Below, piece after piece: positions 44,074 through 54,366 of a DNA stretch of 64,000 nt. The position numbers were made by a program, and so were the translations under genes. The stretch comes from Blautia hansenii DSM 20583 (GTDB lineage: Bacteria > Bacillota > Clostridia > Lachnospirales > Lachnospiraceae): assembly GCF_002222595.2 (NCBI RefSeq), contig NZ_CP022413.2, positions 2,914,001 through 2,978,000 of the forward strand, read 5' to 3'. Under the pieces are notes generated by a model that was given only the letters and a program-made list of their open reading frames with translations, was not told the origin of the DNA and searched no databases. Each line of letters begins with the position of its first letter. The first letter of the stretch is position 1.

Positions 44074-45405
44074 CTATCTGTTTTCTTTTTTCTTCATAAT
44101 CCAGAAGTAATATGGTATCAGTGGTATCAGCGCTGCAATCCATGCCGCCGGATCTGCCATACATACTCCTGCAAAGCTGGTATTTCCCGCTACCAGAAAA
44201 ACAATTCCGGCTCTGGCAACCAACTCAAACACGCCTCCCATCATAGGCACAAGTCCATATCCCATACCCTGCAATGCGTTTCGGTAAAGGAAAATACTTC
44301 CCAGAAATGGGTATGCCCACACCACCGTATTAAAGTAAATTCCCGCTGCCTTCAATACTTCTGTCTCCGATGCTTTCACGAAAATCAACATCAGATACTC
44401 TCCAAAGAAATGAACCAGCACCATCATAATCAAGCTGGTAACTAAAATCATTGCCTGTGTGAGATATACACCCTTTCTCACTCTGTCCATCTTGCCTGCG
44501 CCACGGTTCTGCCCTACATAAGTAGCAATGGTAGCACCAAAGGACACGAATACGGTACAAATGATATTCTGAATTTTTCCTGCTGCGGAAAATCCCGCCA
44601 TGCTCACTGCACCGTATACGTTAATAGCTCCCTGCACAATAATGGTTCCGATAGCAGTAATGGAAAACTGCAATGCCATAGGAATTCCAAGTCCAAGCAG
44701 CTTGTTGATTGTGCTCATGGAAAAATGAAAATCTTCCTTTTTTAACTTCAAAACATCGAATTTTTTAAGAATATACAGGAAACACAAAAGCGCAGATATT
44801 CCCTGTGCAATTACCGTAGCATAACCGCAGCCTTCCACACCCATGTGGAACACCACAATAAATACAATGTCAAGCACTACATTAATCACCGCAGATATAA
44901 TCAAAAAATACAAGGGTGACTTACTGTCTCCCAACGCTCTTAGCACACCGGCAAGGGCATTGTAAGCACAGGTAACTGCCAGACCGGCGTAAATAATTGC
45001 CATATAGCTGCTGATATCTCCCATAAGATGCTCCGGTGAATTCATCAGGCGCAAAATCGGCTCATTGGCAATTAAAAGCCCTCCTGTCATCACTACAACA
45101 AAGCCCACACAGATGTAGACGGACATAGCGATATAATGTCTCATTCTATCCAGCTTTCCGGCTCCAAACCATTGGGCAACCCATATAGAAAATCCACTGG
45201 TAAGCCCGTTTAACCAGCCTGTAACCAAAAAGATTAAAGAACCGGTACTTCCAATAGCTGCAAGAGCATCTACGCCCAAAAACTGTCCTGCAATAATGGA
45301 GTCCGCAATATTATAAAACTGCTGAAAAATATTTCCTAAACACATTGGAATCATAAATCTGATAATCAGCTTTATGGGACTTCCCGATGTCATGTCATTT
45401 GTCAT
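44074..45405 (-). CDS. MATE family exporter (second copy)
   Basis: A 443-residue MATE protein with about 12 membrane segments. Landmarks are FMIPMCLGNIFQQFYNIADS at the start, QFLGVDALAAIGSTGS, and the second half QNRGAGKMDRVRKGVYL. The substrate cannot be told. It is not a recent duplicate of the copy at 3205. The start is set at ATG 45405, preceded by AAGGGGAAGAAGG; ATG 45429 lacks a ribosome site. It is transcribed alone and ended by a hairpin at 44021-44062. Confidence 0.93.
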   Translation of the reverse strand: MTNDMTSGSPIKLIIRFMIPMCLGNIFQQFYNIADSIIAGQFLGVDALAAIGSTGSLIFLVTGWLNGLTSGFSIWVAQWFGAGKLDRMRHYIAMSVYICVGFVVVMTGGLLIANEPILRLMNSPEHLMGDISSYMAIIYAGLAVTCAYNALAGVLRALGDSKSPLYFLIISAVINVVLDIVFIVVFHMGVEGCGYATVIAQGISALLCFLYILKKFDVLKLKKEDFHFSMSTINKLLGLGIPMALQFSITAIGTIIVQGAINVYGAVSMAGFSAAGKIQNIICTVFVSFGATIATYVGQNRGAGKMDRVRKGVYLTQAMILVTSLIMMVLVHFFGEYLMLIFVKASETEVLKAAGIYFNTVVWAYPFLGSIFLYRNALQGMGYGLVPMMGGVFELVARAGIVFLVAGNTSFAGVCMADPAAWIAALIPLIPYYFWIMKKKENR

Positions 45406-45561
45406 CCTTCTTCCCCTTTCCTTCTTCATTCTTATTTCACGATTTTTTATTTTATCACGCTTTTTTTTATAATTCCAGAGATGTTTTTCACATATTTTCC
45501 CTTTATTTACATATCCTATTGTTAAGATTGAAAAGTATTTTTATGTATCGGAGGTGTTTTT

Positions 45562-45717
45562 ATGCTTTTTTTATTATTCCTTCTCCTTATTCTTTTTACT
45601 CTTTGTATCCTTTGCCTCCCCATGGCAAAGACAAGCTTTGACAAAGAGCTTTCAGACAAGGAGCAAGAAGCATTTCTTCAAGCTTACAAAGACAAGAACT
45701 CCAAGCCTTCTTCCTGA
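45562..45717 (+). CDS. Small membrane protein, 51 residues
   Basis: An open frame on the plus strand with GGAGG 7 nt before its ATG. Residues 1-20 are a strongly hydrophobic segment (Leu/Ile/Cys-rich, LFTLCILCLP) and 21-51 a charged tail (AKTSFDKELSDKEQEAFLQAYKDK). The 3' end overlaps the stop end of the GH29 remnant on the other strand by 34 nt. I do not recognise a family. The clean ribosome site and the membrane-plus-tail layout argue for a real gene, divergent from the MATE gene. Confidence 0.55.
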   Translation: MLFLLFLLLILFTLCILCLPMAKTSFDKELSDKEQEAFLQAYKDKNSKPSS

Positions 45718-46345
45718 AGAGTAATCTCCACACAGTAATTGGTTTCTTTCCATAAATCTTTTGGCAAATGAATGACAATCGTAGATATTTCCTCACAGTT
45801 TAACGTATTTTGCGGTTCTAAAGCTCTGTCATTCTTTAAAACTTTAGCACTTACAGAATGATTGGCAATGTTTGGAAGCTCAATATATTCTCTTTTCTTC
45901 AATACGTGCACATAGAGCTTATGCTCCTTTCTGGTAAGCTCTGCCCAGTCCAGCTCATAAGGGTAATATGGCATTGCCTTTGTTCCGAAAATCCTTTCGC
46001 CGTTTTCCTTTACGTATTTACCCACTTCATTTAAAACGTCCAGACTTCCCTTTGGCACTGCTCCTGTTCCGTCAGGACCGATATTCAGCAAATAATTTCC
46101 CCCTCTGCTTACTACTTTTAAGAGCAGACGGATAACCTCATCCGGACTTTTAAAGTTTTCGTCTCCTATTTTATACCCCCATGTATCGTTTAAGGTAGCG
46201 GGAAGCTCCCAATCTCCTTCATAGGAAAGACGTGGCAGGAAGTTATCACTGGTTGTCATATATTCTCCTAAATCATTTCCTATTCTTCCGCTTACAATAC
46301 AATCCGGCTGAAGGGATTTTACCGTATCAAACAATTCACGGCTGT
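45684..46345 (-). pseudogene. GH29 alpha-L-fucosidase, 3' part only
   Basis: About 220 codons of the C-terminal half of a GH29 fucosidase: ELFDTVKSLQPDCIVSGRIGN, WELPATLNDTWGY, DEVIRLLLKVVSRGGNYLLNIGPDG, then the beta-sandwich domain. The N-terminal half, with most of the catalytic barrel and the nucleophile region, is missing. Upstream the same frame stays open to a GTG at 46463, but residues before SRELFD (about 46345) are not fucosidase: that DNA reads in another frame as a sugar ABC permease N-terminus. A deletion joined the two genes. Fragment not expected to be active. Confidence 0.8.
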
Positions 46346-46453
46346 AAACACTGTAAAGAAAATCAAATATGGTGTAATAAACATCCATCCACTTCTGTTT
46401 TCCTTCTTTTGTGCTACGGAGGTTTTCACTTTTACTGCTGAATTCTTTTTCAT
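46319..46453 (-). pseudogene. Sugar ABC transporter permease (MalF-like), 5' fragment
   Basis: ATG 46453, 6 nt after AGAGGTGG, opens a 44-codon frame. After a basic leader it reads RSGWMFITPYLIFFTVFTAV, the hallmark first membrane helix of MalF/UgpA-type carbohydrate permeases. It then meets a deletion joint (about 46345), continues for a few codons in GH29 DNA and stops at 46319. The ribosome site and frame are those of the original permease gene. The rest of the transporter (second permease, binding protein) is absent from the window. It follows the YesM/YesN-type genes, the usual neighbours of such transporters. Confidence 0.8.
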
Positions 46454-46541
46454 AAAATTCCACCTCTCACTTCTTTTCTGATATCTTTATTTTATCTTGT
46501 GAAGCTTAGAATTTATATAGGTGGTTTTTTATATCCATTGG

Positions 46542-48402
46542 TTATTTTTGTTTTTCTTTTAAATTTCCGTTCTCGTCTACGTCCTCTTTGGTAATCACAG
46601 GAATTTTTACAACGACCAGCGTTCCCATGCCCTTTTTGCTGTATATGGACACAGCATCCTCAATACCAAAGTAAAGACGAATACGCATCTGGGCGCTGTG
46701 AAGTCCAATTCCCGTACTTCTGGGCGCTTTTTCCTCTGTGTTTTTTCTTCCCTCTTTAATCTGACTGCGTACCTGCTCCAAACGCTCTTTTTCCATTCCA
46801 CAGCCGTTATCTATGACTCTTATCCAAACCCATCCGTCTCTTTTACGGATAGAAAGGCGAACGGTCATCGGTCTTTCCAAGCCTTCTGTTCCGTATAAGA
46901 AAGAATTTTCCACAATGGGCTGAAGAAGAATTTTCAGGGAATGCAACTCGTGAACCTGTGCCATATCTGTCTGCAATTCAAATTCTACACTGTCTCCATA
47001 GCGGTTTTTCTGGATTTTCACATACGCCATGAGATGTTCTATTTCATGCTCCATAGGCACGATAACCTGTCCTCCGCTTATGGAAAGGCGATACATTCTG
47101 CCAAGGCTTGCCGCCATTCTGCCAATATCGGGACGGCCCGCTTCATTGGACTTCCACACAATATTTTCCAATGTATTATACAGGAAATGAGGATTTATCT
47201 GGCTCATCAACACCTCGAGCTCCAGCTCCTTCTTTTTCCTGTCCGCCTTTAATCCTTCAATGATATGAGTATTAATCCTCTTCAACATGGAATTATAATA
47301 AACCATCATATCATAGATTTCATTTCTTCTGAGGTATTCTTTTAATTCCACATAAGCGTCTAAGTTTCCGTTATAAACCTCTTTCATGGAAATATTCAGC
47401 TTGTTAATGGGCTCCATAAAGCTTCTGTAAAGATAAGTAATCAACAAAGCACTGGTGCCCACAGATACTAAAAGAATAATAAAAAATTTCAGATACAAAG
47501 TATCCACAGAAGCCGTCACTTGTGTCTCAGGAACAACCATAATAGTTCTCCAGTCATTGATTTCTGATTTTTTATATCCACCAAATAACTCTTTTTGTTT
47601 CTACCGATTTCAAGGACTTTTGTCGAGCTGTCCTGCACTTTTTCAAATAAACGTTCTGGAATTTTTCCTTCTTTTAGAATTTCTTCGTCACTGCTGGAAA
47701 TAACATTTCCTTCTCCGTCTATAGTATAAATTTCTCCTCTTAATGCTTTTGCCTTATCTTTATATAAATCATAAAAAACCCCTTCATTCAGAGCAAAAAT
47801 CTGTACATATTCATAACGGTTATGCTCACGGGAAAATACACGTCTGGAAGCAAAAACTGCCATTTTCTCATGAATATCCTTTGGCTTGTCACTGAGCAAA
47901 AAGTTTTCCCTTGCCGGATACCATATAAGCTGCATTAAATTTGCCGGATCATTTACCTGCATTTTTTCCAGCTCATGCTTTGTTTCCTCTGTATCCTGAT
48001 TGGGATCTCTGAAATTTAAAAGCTCCCCTCTCCAAGTATACATGGCGCTGAGCTTTTCACGGCGGTTCAGCCTGTCCAATGGCTCTAATATCTGCTCATG
48101 AATACGGACAATCGCTCTTTTTTATAAGAACTGCTCCTTTTGCTGTAAATGGTTTCCGCATAATCCTCGAACTCATCTGTCCCTGCATACACATCGGACA
48201 TGGCATACACTTCATCTACCTTCTCATCAACATTTCGGCTCACTTCTCTTAAATCATGATGGGCAGTGCGAATATACTCCTCTTTTAAAGCAGACCTTGT
48301 CTGCCAGAATAAAAGAGTCACCACGCCCAGCACCGGAATTAAAATCAACAGCATGCCAAAGAGCATTTTCCGCTTTAACGCTCCTGTTTTTTTCTTTTTC
48401 AT
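46542..48402 (-). pseudogene. YesM-type sensor histidine kinase with two frameshifts
   Basis: The original product (about 620 residues) reads across three frames: a membrane segment and start of the sensor domain (48402-48085), the rest of the outside dCache-like sensor domain (to about 47516), then the second membrane helix, HAMP and the His_kinase/HATPase region (47540-46542; SQINPHFLYNTLENIVW with the phospho-His, IVENSFLYG, GIGLHSAQMRIR). The joints fall in A-runs, one A short at each: A6 at 48118-48123 and A5 at 47592-47596; adding one A restores KKRAIVRIHEQILEPLDRLN and KKELFGGYKKSEINDW respectively. The 5' end overlaps the regulator gene by 4 nt. Pseudogene, slippage-dependent gene, or homopolymer base-call errors are all possible. 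Confidence 0.8.
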
Positions 48403-49992
48403 TCCCTTCCTGACCTCGCACCTTCTACAAAGTTTCTGTATTCATTGGGGCTCATGCCACAGCTCTTTTTAAACACTTTAATGTAATTTGATACGTCTGC
48501 CCAGCCAAGAGCTTCCGCAATCTCATAGATTTTCAGGGATGGGTCAGACAAAAGCTCCTTGCTCTTCTCCACTCGCTTTTGTGTTACATATTCACTAAAG
48601 TTACATTCAAATTCACTTTTAAAGATTTTGGAAATATAGGCAGTATTTTTATGCACCTTTCCCGCAATATATTCCAGAGAAATTTTATTGGAGGTAAATT
48701 CCAAATCTACGACTTCCCGAATAGCAGATGCCAGACTGCTGCGCTTCTTATTCTCTCCCCTCATCTCTTTGCAGGCTTTGGAAGACTCTGACAGCACCAG
48801 ATACAGAAAATCTCTTTTTTCCTTCAACGTATCCTTTTTATAAATATCCGAATATCTGCATCCCTGCTCTTTCATAACCTTTTCCATCTGCACACTGCAT
48901 CGCAGAAGCTTTCTGGAAATGTGAAACAGCAATTCCAGACACAGACGGTTAATATAGCCATAATCGGAAATCACCCTGTCGTAAAAAACAGAAAAGGTTC
49001 TGTCCAAGGCTTCCATCAGTTTTTCCTTTTCCTGCTTTAAGATATATTCCATAATCTTTGCATCGTCAAAGGAAATGGTATAATAATCAAAATCTGCTTC
49101 TCGAATTTCATCATAATACATAATCAAATCTTTTTTTCTCTTTAAAAATTTTCTGACTGACACAGCACTTTGCCTGCTCATAGCACTGGGGCAGCATCTG
49201 ATAATCCACACAAAAGCTGCTGATGCCCACGGACAAGCAAATCCCCGTACTTTCTTTTACATATTGCAGTAATTTCTCTGTTTTTTCCCGTAAGGTTTCC
49301 TCTTTTTCATCAGGCGGAAGCATTAAAATTCCTGTCAGCCTTTCCTCGTAGTTCAAAAAGAATTTTCCTGAAATGTCATCTAAATGTTGATATTCCCGCA
49401 AAGCCTTTAACACCTGCACCGTCAGATGATAATTGACATTCCTATCATTTTTCTGACTGTCTTCCAGATAAAAGAACATAACGCTGAAACGACATTCTCC
49501 TTCAAAAAGCTGCTCCATTTCATCTTCGTTGTAGCCGTATCCTTTGATTAAGGCATTACATCTTTTCTGCTCTCTTAACTGTCTGGCTTCTTCGTCAGAA
49601 AGTCGGCGCTCTACATCCTCATCCAGCTTCTTTTTCATTTTACGGAATACTTCCTCAAATTCATCAATACCCGTAGGTTTTAATAAGTATTCACTTACTC
49701 CGTTCTGAATTGCAGTCTGAAGATATTCAAAATCATTGTAACCGCTTAAAATTACAATTCTGATATGGGGATATTCTTTATTCAGCCGCTTCATTAGCTC
49801 AAGCCCGTCCATCTTCGGCATACGGATATCGGAAAGCACCAAGTCCGGACATTCCACAGCGATGGCTTCCAGAGCTTCTTCTCCGTTTGAACAAACTCTG
49901 CTTATCTGAAAGCCCCACTCTTCCCACGGCAGGCTGTTTGCAATACCCTGTGCGATTGCCTGCTCATCTTCTACTATCATTAGTCTGTACAT
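48399..49992 (-). pseudogene. YesN/AraC-type response regulator with one frameshift
   Basis: The original product (about 530 residues) has a receiver domain (MYRLMIVEDEQAIAQ, phospho-Asp in LVLSDIRMPKMDG, LLKPTG), a central domain and a C-terminal AraC helix-turn-helix pair (VHKNTAYISKIFKSEF.. AEALGWADVSNYIKVFKKSCGMSPNEY). The frame breaks in an A7 run at 49131-49137: with A6 the reading continues FKEKKDLIMYYDEI into the AraC half. It is the first gene of the pair with the YesM-type kinase (4-nt overlap) and lies behind the heparinase-type lyase gene. It would normally switch on a sugar ABC transporter. The same caveat on homopolymer errors applies. Confidence 0.8.
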
Positions 49993-50010
49993 ATTTTCAC
50001 CCTCTGTATA

Positions 50011-52014
50011 TTATGCGAAACTAATGGTATCTCCTTTATCTGCACAGATTAACAGCCTTCCTATTCCCAGACACTCCTCCACCTGAAGTAAATCCTGCGG
50101 CCCTGTCAAATCACGGTATCGGAATATCAACTGATATTCGTGATTATCTGTGCGGATATACAAGCCCTGCGCCTGTTTCTCATCCAGCATACAATCCCGT
50201 ACAGGATTATAAACCTGCTGCATACACACCTCTGCCTTCTGCTTCTGTCTGCCTGCCAGCACCGCAAGCATGGCTGTTGTTCCTTCTCCCTTTCTATCTG
50301 CCCAGATACTTTCGTTTTTCTCACACAGATTGTAATGGCGGGAAAGCTTGCTCTCAACCTTTTTAACGGATGTGTCTTTCTGAGGAAATACCAGTTCCAT
50401 TTTTGCTTTCTCTCCATTATATACAATTCTGTTGTCTTCGTAAACAAGCTGTCCCTGATTATTGAAGTGGAAAATTCTGCTATATGTATGTGTTTCTCCT
50501 GTATACGCCATATCTGCAACCACATAAACCCCCGGTTCTAATACGACTATTTTTCTATTCAGAAGCACCTGCGCTCCCCCTTGCAGATATCCTGTATGTG
50601 CACCCTCCAATACCAGATATCCGTTCTTTTCCTTTGGTGCAAATCGAAGCTCAGGCACAGCGTTTTGGCTGCCCCATGCGTCTGTATATTCCATAAAGTC
50701 CTGTCCGTCTACTAAAATCGTGTTGTGTGCATAAGCGCTTTTCAGCCAAATCCTGTTTTCTTCGTGATAAGTATACTGATATCTTCCTGCATCCACCAGT
50801 ACGTCCTCGCCTTCGCTGACCACATCAAGATGCAGCTTGTCATTATGTCCGTGTCCTCCGCCCAGGCAGCCGTTTCGGAAGTGAAGATATTCTCCGTCAC
50901 GCTCCCAACTGCTTCGCACATAATAATTTCCACTTTCCTCCAGCATAAAATTCTTCTGCTTCGGCGTCTGTCCATTGATGTTGTCGTAAATATCTGCTCC
51001 TTTTTGACGTAAATCCCAGATACTCTCATAGTCCGGATATTCTCCTGCACAGCCCTTTAAAGCCTCTGCCTCCTGACAGCCTTCCTTTGCCAGAATAATA
51101 GCAGAAGCAGCCAGCATATCCTCCAGACAAGTTTCGTCACTGTCTCCGGTAAGAGGCTGACAGCCATCCGGTTTTTTCCATGCCACATTTGCCATTGCCA
51201 TACGGCGGGTAACTTCTAAAAGCTTTTCGGGAATTTCCCTTTCCCATACCTGTAAAATATGAACGCTCTCTAAAAAGCAGTGCAGAACTTCATTGTGATA
51301 CATACAGGACTGCTCCCAATGTACGCCGTCTGAAAATACCTGAATTTGCCCTTCCTGCTCCAGACGCTTTAAAGCCGTTTCCACATATTCCTCCTGATTA
51401 AGCGCCAGACCGATAAACAGCAAACCGTGGTTTTCAATAACACCCCAGTTGCTGGAAATCTGAAAGCCCCTTCTGGCATGAAGAAGATATTCTCCATGTT
51501 CCTCTAAGCTTTTTGTAAACATTTCCATAAAAGCGTCATCAATCAGCGGACTGTTTTCAAAATATAAGATGCTCTTTGTCCAGTTTTCCCCACGAATACC
51601 TGCCTCAATTTCTCTCCATGTAACCTTTTTACTCTCCTCTGTCAGAGGTACGCCTGTAATCCAGTCTGTTATCATATCTACAAAGGCTTTGGCATACTTT
51701 TCCTCTCCTGTCATGGCATAAGCCTGTCCCAGACAGATAAAATAACGATGACGGTTCATCTGATAAATAAACTCCGGATCATCTGTGGGCATATACGTCC
51801 AGTTAATGGGATATGTAAACGTCTCCTTTTCGTAGGTACGCTCCATGTCCCAGGGTAAGTCAAAAATAAACTCTAAGCGCACAGCCTCATCTGCAATACG
51901 CATAATCTGGTCGGTGTTTTCCGAGCGATATTCTCTCGCCGCCTTTGCACACCATTCCAACTCGCCCTTTTGATATCTGTTTTTCTGTCTTTCAAAATAT
52001 TCTTTTTTATTCAT
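50011..52014 (-). CDS. Cytoplasmic heparinase II/III-type polysaccharide (oligosaccharide) lyase
   Basis: A 667-residue protein with the Hepar_II_III layout: an N-terminal alpha/alpha-toroid (about 60-340; NWTYMPTDDPEFIYQMNRHRY is the family entry motif, SSNWGVIENHGLL near 198 holds Asn/His candidates) and C-terminal beta-sheet domain with GGGHGHNDKLHLDV (about 395, conserved His) and YAHNTILVDG. No signal peptide, so it acts on imported uronic-acid oligosaccharides by beta-elimination, in the manner of PL12/PL15/PL21 enzymes; the exact family is not certain. It overlaps the GH95 gene by 8 nt and is co-transcribed with it. Confidence 0.88.
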   Translation of the reverse strand: MNKKEYFERQKNRYQKGELEWCAKAAREYRSENTDQIMRIADEAVRLEFIFDLPWDMERTYEKETFTYPINWTYMPTDDPEFIYQMNRHRYFICLGQAYAMTGEEKYAKAFVDMITDWITGVPLTEESKKVTWREIEAGIRGENWTKSILYFENSPLIDDAFMEMFTKSLEEHGEYLLHARRGFQISSNWGVIENHGLLFIGLALNQEEYVETALKRLEQEGQIQVFSDGVHWEQSCMYHNEVLHCFLESVHILQVWEREIPEKLLEVTRRMAMANVAWKKPDGCQPLTGDSDETCLEDMLAASAIILAKEGCQEAEALKGCAGEYPDYESIWDLRQKGADIYDNINGQTPKQKNFMLEESGNYYVRSSWERDGEYLHFRNGCLGGGHGHNDKLHLDVVSEGEDVLVDAGRYQYTYHEENRIWLKSAYAHNTILVDGQDFMEYTDAWGSQNAVPELRFAPKEKNGYLVLEGAHTGYLQGGAQVLLNRKIVVLEPGVYVVADMAYTGETHTYSRIFHFNNQGQLVYEDNRIVYNGEKAKMELVFPQKDTSVKKVESKLSRHYNLCEKNESIWADRKGEGTTAMLAVLAGRQKQKAEVCMQQVYNPVRDCMLDEKQAQGLYIRTDNHEYQLIFRYRDLTGPQDLLQVEECLGIGRLLICADKGDTISFA

Positions 52015-54241
52015 AATTTTCCACTCCTTCTAGCTCTAATCTGCTGTTTTCTAAAAGAGTAACGCTCCTTCGTATCCCACAATAACGCAGCTCTATGGTT
52101 TGAGTTTTCCCCGAAGAAAGAGAAATTTTTGTAAGTTTTCCACATTTCCATGCGAAATCCACCTTCAGCCTTCCTTCCAGACACAGACCTGTCACCATCC
52201 CTGTCTCCATTCCCTCAGGAATAATCCGAAGAAGCTCTACCACATCACCCCTTCGGGATGCCAATGCTTCCAATACTGCCTTTGCCATTCCGAAATTTCC
52301 GTCAATCTGAAACGGGGGATGAATATCCCACAGGTTTTCATCCACACTGTTTGCAAGAAATTGTCTCATCTGCTCATCAAATTTTTTCTTGTCCTTTAAG
52401 CGGGCATAAAAGCACATAATCCACGCTTTACTCCAGCCCGTATGACCGCCTCCGTGCTCCAAACGATATTCCAGAGTTCTTTTCGCCGCCTCGAAAAGCG
52501 CAGGCGTATCCTCTGAAATTTCTCTTCCCGGATGCAGCCCATATAAATGAGAAATATGACGGTGTCCCTTTTCTACTTCCTCGTATTCCTCCTGCCATTC
52601 CAAAATCCTGCCAGACTTCCCAATCTTGGTAGGCGGCAAATGTTCTAATATCTCCTGCGCCATTTTTTCTGTCTCATATTCCGGCGAACCTGTATTATAT
52701 CTTCTGCATCCTTCCAGATAATTCTCCGCAAGCTCACGAATAATCTGATGGTCCATGGCAACGCCCATAGCCACACTGGCTTCCTGACCATCTAAAAGGC
52801 GATAGGTATTTTCCGGTGATACCGTAGGGCCGCTTATCCACATTTTATCAGATTTCCGATAAAGATAGTCATAGAAAAATAAAATACATTCTTTCATAAC
52901 AGGCAGCACACGCTCCCTGATTTCCTTCGGATTTTCCTCAAACTCACTGTGATGATAAAGCTGGTTTGCCATCCATGCGCCACCCATAGGCCAGAGAAAT
53001 GCAGGAAGCCACAACCCTGTAATGTCCGTGTCTCCCCACAAATTTGTATTGTGATGCGCTACAAAACCTCTGCAAGCATACACTTTCTTGGCTGTTTTTC
53101 GTCCATTTGGAAGCATCTTTTCTATCAAGTTGAAGAACGACTCATAGCATACGCCCAGTCCTGCTCTATCTGCCATCCAGTAATTCATCTGGAGGTTAAT
53201 ATTGATGGTATATCCGCTTTCCCACGGAGGAGTAAAGCTGCCGTTCCATATCCCCTGAAGATTTGCAGGCAGCGCACAGCCATAGGAGCTACTGATAAGA
53301 AGATATCTTGCGTAGGAAAACATAAGCCAAATTAAATAGCCCTGAACCTTTGGTTCTTCACAGCGTTTTAAAAGCTCATCCGCCGGAATTTGAGCCAGCT
53401 CCTCTGCCCCTTCTATCTCCAGTCTCATATTATTATAGAGTCTTCCGTATTCCTCAATATGCGCCTTCTTAATCTCCTCAAATCCCACTTTTGCCGCAGC
53501 TTTTAAAAGTCTGCTGCACTTGTCCAAACATTCTTTGCTCTCGTAATCTGTACGCACACAAAAGAAAATTTCCACATAAGAGGCTCTTTCTACAAGAAGA
53601 TATCCACCTTCTACACAGACTCTTCCATCTGTTTTCCCCACTCTGCACCTTACATCATAACACACTCCGTCTCCGCTGTGTCCGTTTAAAGAAATTTCTC
53701 TGTCCTCTACTTCGGCATTTTCTTCAAACGGTCTGCGGTTTAATCCCAAGGAAAAGCTCATGCCCTGTTCTTTGTCTGTTTCCATCCGCAGAGCAGTGAC
53801 CTGATACTTAACAGAAGAAAAAATCTCTCTTACTGTCTTGCAGTTGTCAAAGCAGATTTTCACTCCTGCTTCTCCTTTTTCTAAGTCAATTCCTCTAAAA
53901 TACTCCTTTACTTTTCCAAAAGGCTCAAAATTAAGAACTGCCTCTGCCGCCGGATGATAAGGATTGGTATATCTGGGATTTCCCACAAACCATCTGCTGC
54001 ATAAGGTCTGTGCCTTGCTTGCTTCTCCTTTTTCTAAAAGTTCTCTCACCTTTTCCAGCTTTTCCTTGCCTGCTTCTACGGCTCGCTCTCTTTTTCCTCC
54101 GTACCACAGACTTTCTTCATTTAAAACAATCCGTTCCTGCTGTACACCGCCCAAAAGCACTGCTCCTTGTTGTCCGTTTCCCACAGGAAGCCCCTGTTCC
54201 CAGCTTTTTGCCTCGTGCGTTAAATAAAAACCTTTTCCCAT
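52007..54241 (-). CDS. GH95 alpha-L-fucosidase (or alpha-L-galactosidase)
   Basis: A 744-residue GH95 enzyme, near full length for the family. The N-terminal beta domain (about 1-230; WEQGLPVGNGQQGAVLLGG, LNEESLWYGG) is followed by the catalytic (alpha/alpha)6 barrel. Catalytic-site motifs are intact: HHNTNLWGD (paired Asn), WPMGGAWMANQL, TVSPENTY (general acid Glu) and FQIDGNFGMAKA (Asp). No signal peptide, so it removes alpha-linked fucose (or L-galactose) from imported oligosaccharides by inversion. It is first of the operon with the heparinase-type lyase, and with the decayed GH29 suggests former use of fucosylated host glycans. Confidence 0.93.
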   Translation of the reverse strand: MGKGFYLTHEAKSWEQGLPVGNGQQGAVLLGGVQQERIVLNEESLWYGGKRERAVEAGKEKLEKVRELLEKGEASKAQTLCSRWFVGNPRYTNPYHPAAEAVLNFEPFGKVKEYFRGIDLEKGEAGVKICFDNCKTVREIFSSVKYQVTALRMETDKEQGMSFSLGLNRRPFEENAEVEDREISLNGHSGDGVCYDVRCRVGKTDGRVCVEGGYLLVERASYVEIFFCVRTDYESKECLDKCSRLLKAAAKVGFEEIKKAHIEEYGRLYNNMRLEIEGAEELAQIPADELLKRCEEPKVQGYLIWLMFSYARYLLISSSYGCALPANLQGIWNGSFTPPWESGYTININLQMNYWMADRAGLGVCYESFFNLIEKMLPNGRKTAKKVYACRGFVAHHNTNLWGDTDITGLWLPAFLWPMGGAWMANQLYHHSEFEENPKEIRERVLPVMKECILFFYDYLYRKSDKMWISGPTVSPENTYRLLDGQEASVAMGVAMDHQIIRELAENYLEGCRRYNTGSPEYETEKMAQEILEHLPPTKIGKSGRILEWQEEYEEVEKGHRHISHLYGLHPGREISEDTPALFEAAKRTLEYRLEHGGGHTGWSKAWIMCFYARLKDKKKFDEQMRQFLANSVDENLWDIHPPFQIDGNFGMAKAVLEALASRRGDVVELLRIIPEGMETGMVTGLCLEGRLKVDFAWKCGKLTKISLSSGKTQTIELRYCGIRRSVTLLENSRLELEGVENYE

Positions 54242-54366
54242 TTCTGTCTCCTATTTTTTATAAAAGCTTATACTATCCCTTATTTTATAACTATTGTAAC
54301 CCTGCCCTATTTTTAATGATATAGGTAATTTTCAACATTCATGGGTGATACTTGCCTGTGAAATAA

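Noticed and set aside
43835..44164. A 109-codon open frame on the minus strand after the MATE gene
   Set aside because: It overlaps the MATE 3' end in another frame, crosses the MATE terminator and the long palindrome, and has no protein family character.
45684..46463. A 259-codon frame read as one complete alpha-L-fucosidase starting at GTG 46463
   Set aside because: Residues before about 46345 are not GH29; that DNA encodes a sugar permease N-terminus in another frame with its own ribosome site. Annotated as two fragments instead.
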